Part shown: in pieces, positions 1 through 8,160 of the stretch
Numbering within the stretch: the stretch's first letter is position 1
Layout of the letters: the number at the start of each line of letters is the position of its first letter
Assembly (NCBI GenBank): GCA_017510605.1
Contig: JAFWMQ010000008.1
Location: 1-64,000 of the forward strand
Length of the DNA stretch: 64,000 bases
Direction of reading: 5' to 3'
Origin: Clostridiales bacterium
GTDB taxonomy: Bacteria > Bacillota > Clostridia > Saccharofermentanales > Saccharofermentanaceae
The notes under the pieces: generated by a model
The model's database searches: none
Seen by the model: the letters and a program-made list of their open reading frames with translations, nothing else
What the model was told of the DNA's origin: nothing
Position numbers and translations under genes: made by a program

Positions 1-21
1 AGGGTATAAGACTCTCAACCA

Positions 22-139
<118 letters not shown>

Positions 140-144
140 TATAT

Positions 145-179
145 AAGTCCCTTCGCGAACAAACGCGGAGGGACTTTTC
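145..179 (+). terminator. rho-independent terminator after 5S rRNA
   Basis: A 13-bp stem (AAGTCCCTTCGCG / CGCGGAGGGACTT, one G-U pair) with the six-base loop AACAAA is followed by a T run. It closes the rRNA operon. Confidence 0.9.
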
Positions 180-227
180 ATTTGTAATAATTTATAAAAA
201 ATATGTCTGTAAAATGTAATATTACAA

Positions 228-255
228 TTTACATAAAATCGATTATTGGTAAAAT
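228..255 (+). promoter_or_regulatory. putative sigma-A promoter of the two-component operon
   Basis: TTTACA and TAAAAT are separated by 16 bp, 46 bp upstream of the response-regulator start. The region is AT-rich and carries a small palindrome, TGTAATATTACA, just upstream, which could be a regulator site. This rests on sequence match only. Confidence 0.45.
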
Positions 256-300
256 ACAAGATATATTTAATTTTTCCTTGTCCTATTGAGAGGTGTGTAT

Positions 301-1011
301 ATGGCTAAGATCCTTATAATCGATGACGATAAGGCGGTAGTTGATTCAACTGCCGATATGCTCAAATCATTTGAGTTTAATGTAATTACCGCTACCGACG
401 GAAAGAAGGGTTTTGAACTTGCTGATCTGGAAAGACCTGATGTGATCATCCTTGACTGGATGATGCCCGGTTACAGCGGAATGCAGTTCATAAAGGACTA
501 TAGAGATCAGGGCTATAAGACACCTGTACTGTTCCTTACCGGTAAGGGTGACCTTTCACAATATCAGGTTGAGGCACTTCGTGCCGGTGCGGACGATTAT
601 GTATCCAAGCCTTATGAACCGATGATCCTGGTTGAGAAGTTAAGAGCCATGATCAGACGTATTGAATATAGCAACAAGCCGCATGGTGTCGAGGGAAACA
701 GGCATGAGTATTGCGGTGGTGAACTGATCATTGACGGAGATGTCATGCAGGCTTTCAAGTATGAGGAGTCCTGCGATCTCACAAACAGGGAATTCCAGTT
801 GCTCCAGTATCTTGAGCAGAACATGGGAAGAGTATGTTCCAGATCAGAGCTTCTGAAGCAGGTATGGAAATTTGATTTTCTGGGTGATGAGAGAACTGTT
901 GATGTTACCATCAAGAGAACGAGACAGAAGATCGAGCCTGACCAGAAGAATTTCAAATACATTCTTACTAGAAGGGGATTTGGCTATTTCTTCCCCAATG
1001 ATCTGGATTGA
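301..1011 (+). CDS. OmpR/PhoB-family response regulator (WalR-like context)
   Basis: A DNA-binding response regulator of 236 aa. The receiver domain (about residues 1-120) shows the acidic pocket D8-D10, the phosphoacceptor D52 in ILDWMMPG, T80 and K103 in SKP. The C-terminal winged helix (about 145-235) carries LTNREFQLLQYL, RSELLKQVW and DERTVDVTIKR, typical of OmpR/PhoB and close to WalR in pattern. ATG 301 is preferred over the upstream in-frame codon because GAGAGGTG sits 5 nt before it. The next gene, a histidine kinase, overlaps it by 4 nt, so the two are probably translationally coupled. The downstream murA, WalJ-like and rlmH genes recall the walRK (yycFG) neighbourhood of Bacilli, so envelope stress or wall control is a reasonable inference, not proof. 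Confidence 0.93.
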   Translation: MAKILIIDDDKAVVDSTADMLKSFEFNVITATDGKKGFELADLERPDVIILDWMMPGYSGMQFIKDYRDQGYKTPVLFLTGKGDLSQYQVEALRAGADDYVSKPYEPMILVEKLRAMIRRIEYSNKPHGVEGNRHEYCGGELIIDGDVMQAFKYEESCDLTNREFQLLQYLEQNMGRVCSRSELLKQVWKFDFLGDERTVDVTIKRTRQKIEPDQKNFKYILTRRGFGYFFPNDLD

Positions 1012-3134
1012 TTTTGAGTAGTATAGTTTCATTGTCAGCACTGGAAAACGCCTTAAAAAACCCGATTTTACTTGTGGTTTTGGCTTTAATATTGATACTC
1101 CTCGGTGTTATGGCGGGGTATCTTATCGGAAACACTACTTTAAGATCAACCGTTACAGGTAATATTGATAATCTCGAACGCGACAAACTTATCCAGAAAG
1201 CAGTACTGGACAGTGTCGGTCTTGGTATCGCTGTTTATGATTCAAAGGGAGCCCTGTTTTGTAATGAGACGATATTCAGGCTTCCTGATTTTTTGAAGGG
1301 CGGGTTACCCAAGACTCTTAACCTGTTCCTTGAGACGTTTGATAACGGAAACCAGCTCAAGTCGAACTATATATTGAGCCTTGAGAACGGCGTTAACCTT
1401 ATAAGAGTCAACTATATCAATAACAGAAGGATCTATGAGATAAAGATCATAAGAAGACCTGCCCAGCCCGATTCAAAATTTTTCGGGAATGAAGAATTGA
1501 ATATAGTTATTGTTGACGATATCACGCAGATAAAAGACGACGAGAGAAGACAGAAAGATCTTGCCGCAAATGTATCACATGAATTAAAGACCCCGCTTAC
1601 ATCTATCAAGAGTTCGGTATTCTCGATCAAGAAATCATGTCAGGACGGAAACAGTCCTACGAGAGAGGAACTGATAACCTGGAGCGGAAGGATCGAAGAG
1701 AATTCGGTAAGGATGCAGGATATCGTAAACGATTTCCTCGTATTGTCCCAGTGCTCCCATACCAGCCGCATGGAGATCTTCGACATCAGGGATGCTGTTT
1801 CCGCGGCATATTCGAATATCCAGGATTATCCCGGTGCAAATAATGTGATATTCACTTTGCCTGAGGAAGGCGCTTATCCGCTTCTTTACGGTAATTCAAA
1901 ACTGATCATAAGGACTATCGTCAATCTTCTTACCAATGCGATCAAATACATTACTTTTGAAGGGAAGACAGTTCCGAACCAGGTACATATAAGCATATCT
2001 GTTATCGATGACAGAGTCGCAGTACAGGTTGATGATAACGGAAGGGGAATTCCCGCAAAAGATATAGAACACCTTTTCGAGAGATTCTACAGAGTGGATA
2101 ATTCAGGTAACAGGGAAGTTGGCGGATCCGGTATCGGACTTGCGATTGCGAAGGAGATCGCTGATATGCATGACGGTGTAATCAGCGTCACGTCAACTTT
2201 CGGACAGGGAGCTACATTTGTTTTCAGTCTTCCTACCGGAAAGACGGTTTTCGATGCTGCGTACAGTGATGCCAAGGCAGGAATAATAAGTGACAAGCCG
2301 CTTCACAGAGCAGCTGCATATTTTCTGGGCCTGCAGGAATGTGAGGCTGTAAGATCCCTGGGATATAAGGATCTTGAGAGATACGTTGATGAATATGAGA
2401 TAATTCCTGAGGCTGAAGTTGCTGCCAGAGATAAGGCTCTTGCAAGGCTCCTTTCGTCATTTGGAGATGAGAGATTTGAGGAATTAAAGGATGAGCTACT
2501 TTATGTTGAAGATTATGAAGAGGTCATAGACGGACCGGTGTCCGGACTCGAAAGTGAGAGCGCAAGGGAGACTACTATAGAAGAGGCCGGGATAAATGCC
2601 GTGAAGGAACAGATGCCTCCCATGAGCGAACAGTTGTCTATTCCGCTCGAAAAGATTCTCCCTCAGGAACAGGTAACTCCTGCAGCTGTGTCAGGTGCTG
2701 AGGCAAATGATACCGCGCAGACAAGTCAAAGCGTATTCGCAAAGCAGATCAACAGGGTTCATCCGGTCTCTGCTGAACAGATTGCTCAGACTCAGGAAGC
2801 AAATGGTCAGGTGCAGGATATGCAGTTGACTGAAGCCGAGATCCAGGCAAGGGATGAAGCAAGACAACTGGCCAGGGAAGAGGCAAGAAAGCTCTTGACA
2901 CAACCGGTTGTTCAGATAAGTGCCGAACAAAGGAAGACTGTATCGCAAATAAATCGTGAATCTCGCGAAAAACGCGTAATTCACCCAATTGATTCACAGA
3001 AAAGGTATAATATCAGGAACGCAAAATCCGGTGATGCTGACAATCCTTCAGAAGCGGTACCTAAGGATAAGAGCGATGTTGCAGTCAAGTCGTCATTAAA
3101 GAAGATCCTTGACGAATCTGATCTGCGCAAGTGA
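1008..3134 (+). CDS. Membrane sensor histidine kinase with long C-terminal extension
   Basis: A sensor kinase of 708 aa, partner of the preceding regulator. There is one hydrophobic segment at about residues 18-41, a PAS-like region at about 60-170, a HisKA dimerisation domain with H191 in NVSHELKTPL, and a HATPase domain with the N box (NLLTNAIKYI), G1 box (VDDNGRGIP), F region (LFERFYRVD) and G2 box (GGSGIGLAIAKEI). The kinase core ends near residue 410. The remaining 298 aa are unusual: a short ordered stretch, then an acidic and Gln/Ala/Glu-rich, probably coiled-coil or disordered tail ending in a basic segment. With only one TM segment and almost no extracytoplasmic loop, sensing is probably intramembrane or cytoplasmic. 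The start is TTG 1008 (overlap TTGA with the regulator stop); TTG 1014 is an alternative. Confidence 0.9.
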   Translation: MILSSIVSLSALENALKNPILLVVLALILILLGVMAGYLIGNTTLRSTVTGNIDNLERDKLIQKAVLDSVGLGIAVYDSKGALFCNETIFRLPDFLKGGLPKTLNLFLETFDNGNQLKSNYILSLENGVNLIRVNYINNRRIYEIKIIRRPAQPDSKFFGNEELNIVIVDDITQIKDDERRQKDLAANVSHELKTPLTSIKSSVFSIKKSCQDGNSPTREELITWSGRIEENSVRMQDIVNDFLVLSQCSHTSRMEIFDIRDAVSAAYSNIQDYPGANNVIFTLPEEGAYPLLYGNSKLIIRTIVNLLTNAIKYITFEGKTVPNQVHISISVIDDRVAVQVDDNGRGIPAKDIEHLFERFYRVDNSGNREVGGSGIGLAIAKEIADMHDGVISVTSTFGQGATFVFSLPTGKTVFDAAYSDAKAGIISDKPLHRAAAYFLGLQECEAVRSLGYKDLERYVDEYEIIPEAEVAARDKALARLLSSFGDERFEELKDELLYVEDYEEVIDGPVSGLESESARETTIEEAGINAVKEQMPPMSEQLSIPLEKILPQEQVTPAAVSGAEANDTAQTSQSVFAKQINRVHPVSAEQIAQTQEANGQVQDMQLTEAEIQARDEARQLAREEARKLLTQPVVQISAEQRKTVSQINRESREKRVIHPIDSQKRYNIRNAKSGDADNPSEAVPKDKSDVAVKSSLKKILDESDLRK

Positions 3135-3149
3135 TTTGATGGAGTATTG

Positions 3150-4493
3150 ATGGATCAAACCAATAACAGCGTGGGCAAGAGCTACGCTTATGAGATAAAG
3201 GGCGGAAAACCGCTCAAAGGTGAAATCGAGATCAGCGGCAGTAAAAATGCCGCTCTTGGCATTATCGCAGCTTCGATCATGGTCGATGGTGCATGTACAT
3301 TGGAGAATGTCCCTGATATTCTGGACGTTCATGTAATGTTTGATCTTTTGAGATCTCTGGGTGCCCGGGTTGATGCTATCGATAATCACACCTACAGAAT
3401 AGATTCCACACAGATAAATACCTTCAAGGCTTCAGGCCCTCTCGTATCAAGGATACGTGCTTCATATTATCTTATGGGCGCTCTTTTGGGCAGATGCGGC
3501 AAAGCTTCGATAAGGCTCCCCGGAGGATGCAACTTCGGACAGCGACCTATTGATCTTCACCTCAAAGCTTTCCAGCTTATGGGTGCCAAAGGCGCAAGAC
3601 CTTCAGATATCAACAGCGGAATAGTTAATCTTGAAGCCGATCCTTTGCACGGAGCGAGGGTCTATCTCGATATAGTAAGCGTTGGCGCAACGATAAATGC
3701 CATGCTCGCAGCCTGCAAGGCACAGGGCAAGACGGAGATCATTAATGCTGCCAAGGAACCGCACATCGTTGACGTGGCAAACTTCCTGAACTCGATGGGT
3801 GCCCATATAAAGGGTGCCGGTACGGATGTGATTAAGATCACGGGTGTTCCCGTACTTCCCGGCAACTTTACATATTCGATAATCCCTGACCAGATCGAAG
3901 CAGGAACATACATGATCGCCGCAGCAGTAACAAACGGTGACGTTACGATCCATAATCTTATTCCTACCCACATGGAACCTTTGTCAGCAAAGATGCGTGA
4001 GATGGGTTACCAGATCGAAGAAGGAGACGAATCGATCAGGGTATTCAGATATAACTACGATGAGGAAGTCTATTCTACAAGCGTTAAGACTTCTCCTTAT
4101 CCGGGTTTTCCTACGGATCTGCAGCCCCAGACAGTTGTTCTCTTATGTTCCGCAGACGGTCAGAGCCGTATGCATGAGAATGTCTGGCAGAACAGATTCC
4201 AGTATGTTCCCGAACTCGCGAAAATGGGTGCCAACATAAACGTCTATGAACGTATCGCGTGGGTCAACGGCAAGACCGCATTCCGCGGCGCGACTGTTGA
4301 AGCCACGGACCTGAGAGCCGGTGCTGCACTTGTATGTGCGGCGCTTGAGGCAGAAGGTACCACTTACATAATGAACGCACAGAGGATCGACAGAGGTTAC
4401 GAGCACATCGTGCAGAAACTGACAGATCTCGGTGCGACGATCTCCAGAGTCAACCACACTCCCGAATACGGCGAAGAGGATACTGAAGCATGA
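3150..4493 (+). CDS. murA: UDP-N-acetylglucosamine 1-carboxyvinyltransferase
   Basis: MurA catalyses the first committed step of peptidoglycan synthesis, transferring enolpyruvate from PEP to UDP-GlcNAc in the cytoplasm. The 447-aa protein begins with the family pattern (GGKPLKGEIEISGSKNAAL), carries the catalytic cysteine C127 in PGGCNFGQRPID (fosfomycin-sensitive type), and ends with the expected RAGAALVCAAL and IDRGYEHI blocks. The start ATG 3150 has GGAG 5 nt upstream; an adjacent in-frame TTG 3147 is less likely. It overlaps the next gene by ATGA. Its position right behind a two-component system suggests wall-linked regulation. Confidence 0.96.
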   Translation: MDQTNNSVGKSYAYEIKGGKPLKGEIEISGSKNAALGIIAASIMVDGACTLENVPDILDVHVMFDLLRSLGARVDAIDNHTYRIDSTQINTFKASGPLVSRIRASYYLMGALLGRCGKASIRLPGGCNFGQRPIDLHLKAFQLMGAKGARPSDINSGIVNLEADPLHGARVYLDIVSVGATINAMLAACKAQGKTEIINAAKEPHIVDVANFLNSMGAHIKGAGTDVIKITGVPVLPGNFTYSIIPDQIEAGTYMIAAAVTNGDVTIHNLIPTHMEPLSAKMREMGYQIEEGDESIRVFRYNYDEEVYSTSVKTSPYPGFPTDLQPQTVVLLCSADGQSRMHENVWQNRFQYVPELAKMGANINVYERIAWVNGKTAFRGATVEATDLRAGAALVCAALEAEGTTYIMNAQRIDRGYEHIVQKLTDLGATISRVNHTPEYGEEDTEA

Positions 4494-5284
4494 CGGGACC
4501 CGACAGGATCGTCCCTCTTTATTCATCTTCCAGCGGCAATGCGACACTTATTAAGTGCCGTGGCACATATATACTCATAGACTGCGGAATGTCCTGCAAG
4601 ATGATGAGCAAAGCGATCGTATCCTGCGGGGTCTATCCCGAAGATATAAGCGCGATCTTCCTGACGCACAGACATTCAGACCACATAAACGGAGTGCGTG
4701 TATTTTCGAAAAAATATCACACTCCGATCTATGGCACCAGGGCCACATTGGCAGTTCTTGAAGACCTGTCTTCACCGGTAACCGAGATAGAAGAGAACGA
4801 TATAGTAACACTCGAAAACGGGCCTGAAGTAAGGGCATTTCCGACTCCGCACGATGTGCCTGGATCGGTCTGCTACCGCGTTATCAATCCGGAGACAGGC
4901 AGTTCTATTTCAGTAATGACCGATCTCGGAAGAGTTAATGACGGAATGAAGGGTTTTGCCAGAGCTTCTGACGTAATCCTTCTTGAATCAAATTATGATC
5001 CTTATATGCTTGAACACGGTGAATATCCATGGCCTTTGAAGAAAAGGATATCCGGCGGTCATGGTCATATAAGCAATCCCGAATCCGCGGAAACAGCCGA
5101 ATACTTTATCAGCAACGGAACGAAGAAATTCATTCTCGGACATTTATCTCCGCATAACAACACCCCTGTCATTGCAAGGGAGACTTTCACATCCTACTTA
5201 AGCGACAGAGGCTTTGTTGAGAGTATCGATTACGAAGTGAAGATTGCCAAGAAAGATGTTCCGTCCGAAGGGTATACCCTATGA
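4490..5284 (+). CDS. Metallo-beta-lactamase-fold hydrolase, WalJ/YycJ-like
   Basis: A 264-aa cytoplasmic MBL-fold protein. The metal-binding motif is H60-x-H62-x-D64-H65 (THRHSDH), with further ligand candidates in the PHDVPG segment, DLGR and GHLSPHNN. The N-terminus (LYSSSSGNATLI) matches the WalJ/YycJ group, whose members are found in the walRK operon of Bacilli and have been linked to coordination of cell division with replication. The start overlaps the murA stop (ATGA) and its stop overlaps rlmH the same way, so the three genes are one translationally coupled unit. The exact substrate is unknown. Confidence 0.88.
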   Translation: MTGPDRIVPLYSSSSGNATLIKCRGTYILIDCGMSCKMMSKAIVSCGVYPEDISAIFLTHRHSDHINGVRVFSKKYHTPIYGTRATLAVLEDLSSPVTEIEENDIVTLENGPEVRAFPTPHDVPGSVCYRVINPETGSSISVMTDLGRVNDGMKGFARASDVILLESNYDPYMLEHGEYPWPLKKRISGGHGHISNPESAETAEYFISNGTKKFILGHLSPHNNTPVIARETFTSYLSDRGFVESIDYEVKIAKKDVPSEGYTL

Positions 5285-5745
5285 AGATAGTTGTTGTCTG
5301 TCCGGGAAAGCTTAAGGATAAGTGGCTGAAAGACGGTATAGACGAGTATAAAAAACGTCTGTCGAGGTTCGCCACGCTGGATTTCATTGAGGTCCCTGAC
5401 TGTCCCGATTCCGTTCCAATGAACGAAGCATTGAAGCGCGAAGGCGAACTGATCTTATCCCACATCAAGCCCGGAGAAGTCGTTTGGGCCATGGATCTCG
5501 GAGGCGAGAATGTATCTTCCGAGAAACTCTCGGAATACCTTATGTCTGATATCGAGAAGGGCGGCGGAACATTGAAGATCGTCATAGGCGGAAGCAATGG
5601 TATATCGCCGGAAGTCCGGGCCCGTGTCGACAGGAGAATCTGCTTCGGCAATATTACCCTCACTCATCTCATGACAAGACTCGTCCTCGCCGAGCAGTTA
5701 TATCGAGGCTTTAAGATCGCCAAGGGCGAGAAGTATCACAAGTAA
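5281..5745 (+). CDS. rlmH: 23S rRNA (pseudouridine1915-N3)-methyltransferase
   Basis: RlmH is a SPOUT-fold methyltransferase that methylates pseudouridine 1915 in helix 69 of 23S rRNA. The 154-aa length is typical. Recognisable features are the N-terminal KIVVVCPGKLKDKWL, the central AMDLGGE, the knot-forming IGGSNGIS loop and the C-terminal signature LAEQLYRGFKIAKGEKYHK. It overlaps the preceding MBL gene by 4 nt (ATGA) and is the last gene of the murA unit. The same MBL-rlmH closeness occurs in Bacilli near walRK. Confidence 0.96.
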   Translation: MKIVVVCPGKLKDKWLKDGIDEYKKRLSRFATLDFIEVPDCPDSVPMNEALKREGELILSHIKPGEVVWAMDLGGENVSSEKLSEYLMSDIEKGGGTLKIVIGGSNGISPEVRARVDRRICFGNITLTHLMTRLVLAEQLYRGFKIAKGEKYHK

Positions 5746-6048
5746 GAGTACGGATTAGAACGCTATAGAAAATAGCACACCGAATATGAAAATTATTTTT
5801 TCTTTATTGTAAATATTTTTCATTATCAAGAAAAAGAAACCAAAAAAGAGTAGAATAAAAATACGACATAAATATCTGTTTTTTGTTATCCCGACATTTT
5901 TCTAAAACGCCGATTTCAACGTTCTTACCACAGAAAGAATTGTGTCGCAACACTTTTAATAATAACCGTGAAAACCGGGATAGTATCCCCAAAGATGACG
6001 CGGTAATAGGTGGCATCATAATATATATGTTTTTGGGAGGCAAAACAG
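5746..6048. other. AT-rich intergenic gap
   Basis: There is no gene here. The sequence is strongly AT-rich with long A and T tracts, and a possible -10 element (TAGAAT at about 5849). The last 60 bases contain short GC-rich segments (ACCGGGATAGTATCCCC) able to form a small hairpin ahead of the lipoprotein start. I could not match it to a known riboswitch or terminator. Confidence 0.5.
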
Positions 6049-7128
6049 ATGAATACCATTAAAACAAGGAAAAACCAAGGCTTTTTGAAGTTTGTTAGCA
6101 TCGTTATGGTTGTTTCGGTTTTATGTATATTATTTACCGGATGCGGACACAAATTATCCGGAAGATACAAAACCGACTCAACTAATATATCTTTAAGTGA
6201 AGAATACTTGGAAACAAAGGAATCATCTAATATAGGTGTTAATGAAACATCAGATTCAGAAATAATATCAGAAACGAAAGTCGATGAGCCACAAACTAGT
6301 CTGCCATTAGTAGGAAAATATAAAGTTACAAAGATGATTAGTCGTAATTCGGACGGAGAAATAGATAGTTGGAAAATATACGAATATGATAAAGATGGAA
6401 AAAATAGAAAACAAATCTTTTACGATTCAAATGGTGATATAAAATTCTTGTATGAATACGAATATGATTCTGTTGGAAATGAAACGAAAAGTATCAGATA
6501 TGATTCAGATGATAACATAACTAGTTGGACAGAATATGCATATGATGAATCTGGAAACCAGATAGAACGAAAGGAATACAATTCAGATGGCAATCAACAA
6601 TATTGGGTGGAATATGAATATGATTCTTTAGGGAATCTGATTAAGGAAACCAGTAAAGCGTCAAATGGTGATATTGTTACAGAGATTGAGTATGTATACG
6701 ATGCTTTTGGAAACAAAATCAGCACAATACACAGCGATAATGATGATATCTTAGATCCCACATCTGATTATCGGGAAGAATATGAGTATGATTCAGCTGG
6801 AAATCTGATAAAAGAAATGCATATTAATTTCGATGATAGCATATATTATTGGATTGAACATGAATATGATCTAAATGGAAATATAATAAAATCGATTACT
6901 TATGATTCAGAAGGAAATATAAGAAGCAGTTCTAAATCTGAAAATGAATATGATATATCTGGAAAAATTATAAAATCGATTCTTTATGATTCAGAAGGAA
7001 ATATAAGTAGTTGGTCAGAATTAGAATACGATATAGCTGGAAATAACACAAAAATGATGATTTATGATTCCAATGGAGATATTAAATTTTGGAATGAATA
7101 CGAATATGAGTTTTTTGAATATACATAG
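6049..7128 (+). CDS. YD-repeat lipoprotein
   Basis: A 359-aa predicted lipoprotein. The signal peptide (about residues 10-32) ends in the lipobox LFTGC. After a Ser/Glu-rich linker, roughly residues 95-359 consist of about ten degenerate 22-25-aa repeats of the form EYEYDSxGNxxKxxxYDSDGNI, the YD/RHS-type pattern, probably a beta-rich surface filament or carbohydrate-binding spiral. GGGAGG lies 11 nt before the ATG. It lacks the long RHS core and toxin tip, so it is not a complete RHS toxin. The composition is much more AT-rich than that of neighbouring housekeeping genes, suggesting transfer or fast evolution. It is followed by gene fragments, one of which repeats its 3' end. Confidence 0.8.
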   Translation: MNTIKTRKNQGFLKFVSIVMVVSVLCILFTGCGHKLSGRYKTDSTNISLSEEYLETKESSNIGVNETSDSEIISETKVDEPQTSLPLVGKYKVTKMISRNSDGEIDSWKIYEYDKDGKNRKQIFYDSNGDIKFLYEYEYDSVGNETKSIRYDSDDNITSWTEYAYDESGNQIERKEYNSDGNQQYWVEYEYDSLGNLIKETSKASNGDIVTEIEYVYDAFGNKISTIHSDNDDILDPTSDYREEYEYDSAGNLIKEMHINFDDSIYYWIEHEYDLNGNIIKSITYDSEGNIRSSSKSENEYDISGKIIKSILYDSEGNISSWSELEYDIAGNNTKMMIYDSNGDIKFWNEYEYEFFEYT

Positions 7129-7146
7129 AATTATTCAAAACAAAGA

Positions 7147-7407
7147 ATGACGAGCATATCATTGAGGATAGAGAACGAGGAGAAAAACGTGTTTAATCCT
7201 TATGGTCCGATTAATTCTTGTGCATTAACGGATATGACGGGTGACGGTATTCCTGAACTGTTAATTCTTTACAATTCTGATTCTGAGCATGATCATCAGC
7301 ATAATCCTAAAGATACGGATTGTTTATATGATTATGCTGATGTTCGTATTTATACTGTTATACTGGGAGAAACGACAGCCACAGAAATGCTCCATTTTTT
7401 GGAATGA
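7147..7407 (+). pseudogene. Fragment of a VCBS/FG-GAP-like protein gene
   Basis: An 86-codon open frame with no credible Shine-Dalgarno site. It contains LTDMTGDGIPELLILYNSD, the Asp-rich calcium-loop pattern of VCBS/FG-GAP-like repeats, followed by a His-rich segment (EHDHQHN). It lacks a signal peptide, and the frame ends by running into a second copy of the 3' end of the preceding YD-repeat gene. Together with the frame at 7542-7964 it looks like the remains of one larger secreted protein whose start and middle are lost. Function cannot be assigned. Confidence 0.5.
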
Positions 7408-7418
7408 ATACGAATATG
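7397..7418 (+). repeat. Second copy of the 3' end of the YD-repeat gene
   Basis: Twenty-two bases are identical to 7087-7108 near the end of the lipoprotein gene. The bases after it, to the stop at 7438, still read as a variant YD tail (W-N-E-Y-E-Y-V-Y-F-E-N-V) in another frame. About 310 bp separates the copies, pointing to a past duplication, insertion or recombination. Confidence 0.75.
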
Positions 7419-7541
7419 TTTATTTTGAAAACGTTTAGAACCATCTAGACGCTTTTTTGAAGTTTGATAAGAGCATATAAACGAGGCAAACGCAATGGGA
7501 AAGCAAAGAAGAAATAAGAAGAACAAGACCGTGGTGGTTCG

Positions 7542-7964
7542 TTGATAGTTGAACCAGATGTCATTGTTTTGACTAATGGAAATATAGTGATAAGAATATA
7601 TCTCCGGACTTCTGATGAAAACTTACACTATTACGAATACTATGTTGAATATCACTTTGATGGTCGTATTTATAAGCCTGTAACTGAACTCCAGTACAGT
7701 AAGATCAAAGATTCTGACGGACTTCATGAAGAATACTCGATCAACGATACGACAGTCAGTGAATCCGATTTTACTGATAAGATCAATGAATTTGAAAGAG
7801 GGTTTTCGTCTGTTATCTTTAGGAATACCCAATATGGTACAGATAATCTGCAGAGTCCAAGTGACAGATACCTTCCGGACTGGGAGTCAGCAGCCCTTTC
7901 CACACCGGACGTTAGTATGACGTTTGATGAGGTGTGGGAAGCTTTAGATTCATACAGAGATTAG
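7542..7964 (+). pseudogene. C-terminal fragment of a secreted-type protein gene
   Basis: A 140-codon frame starting at a weak TTG that overlaps the stop of a tiny frame (7495-7545, reading MGKQRRNKKNKTVVVR). The product begins in what looks like the middle of a beta-rich domain (VLTNGNIVIRIYLRTSDENLHYYEYYVEY), has no signal sequence and ends in a normal helical tail (TFDEVWEALDSYRD). I take it as the end of the same broken VCBS-type gene as 7147-7407; it could alternatively be a short expressed protein. No known family was recognised. Confidence 0.45.
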
Positions 7965-8006
7965 GGAATGCATTAGCCATATAATTATCTGTTCCTCAAG
8001 CATTTT

Positions 8007-8022
8007 CTTTATTCAACTAAAG
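8007..8022. promoter_or_regulatory. Upstream operator-like palindrome of the his operon
   Basis: CTTTATTCAACTAAAG differs at two central positions from the perfect palindrome at 8060-8075 and lies 53 bp upstream of it, centre to centre. It sits inside a longer inverted repeat (7998-8031, AAGCATTTTCTT ... AAGAAAATGCTT) that may also act as a terminator of the upstream region. It is probably the second site for the same repressor. Confidence 0.6.
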
Positions 8023-8029
8023 AAAATGC

Positions 8030-8058
8030 TTGACATATTCCATGTGCACAATTATAAT
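8030..8058 (+). promoter_or_regulatory. Consensus sigma-A promoter of the his operon
   Basis: TTGACA and TATAAT are separated by exactly 17 bp, a perfect match to the sigma-A consensus. The predicted start site, about 8065, falls inside the palindrome at 8060-8075, so a bound repressor would block initiation. Such a strong promoter implies that control is by repression. The leader to the hisZ start is about 95 nt. Confidence 0.88.
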
Positions 8059-8059
8059 C

Positions 8060-8075
8060 CTTTAGTCGACTAAAG
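8060..8075. promoter_or_regulatory. Operator palindrome overlapping the his transcription start
   Basis: CTTTAGTCGACTAAAG is a perfect 16-bp palindrome placed immediately after the -10 box. The half site resembles TrpR-type operators (CTAGT/ACTAG), and TrpR-family regulators (HisR/YerC) are proposed to control histidine genes in Firmicutes, so a protein of that family is the likely ligand. The regulator gene is not in this window. Confidence 0.7.
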
Positions 8076-8160
8076 AATAAGCAAAATGACATGCTATTGT
8101 TATTTGCCCTGTGTATGACGGGCAAGTACAATATGAAAGATAAAAGAATCGGAGAATTGT

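Noticed and set aside
5746..6048. Cyclic-di-GMP riboswitch in the AT-rich gap
   Set aside because: Short GC-rich words suggested it, but the conserved core of that riboswitch class is absent.
6049..7128. Complete RHS toxin gene
   Set aside because: It has only short YD repeats and no RHS core or C-terminal toxin domain.
7998..8031. Simple terminator of the upstream fragments
   Set aside because: The inverted repeat is good but has no T run on the + strand, and its core matches the his operator, so it is listed as an operator-like site; a termination role is not excluded.
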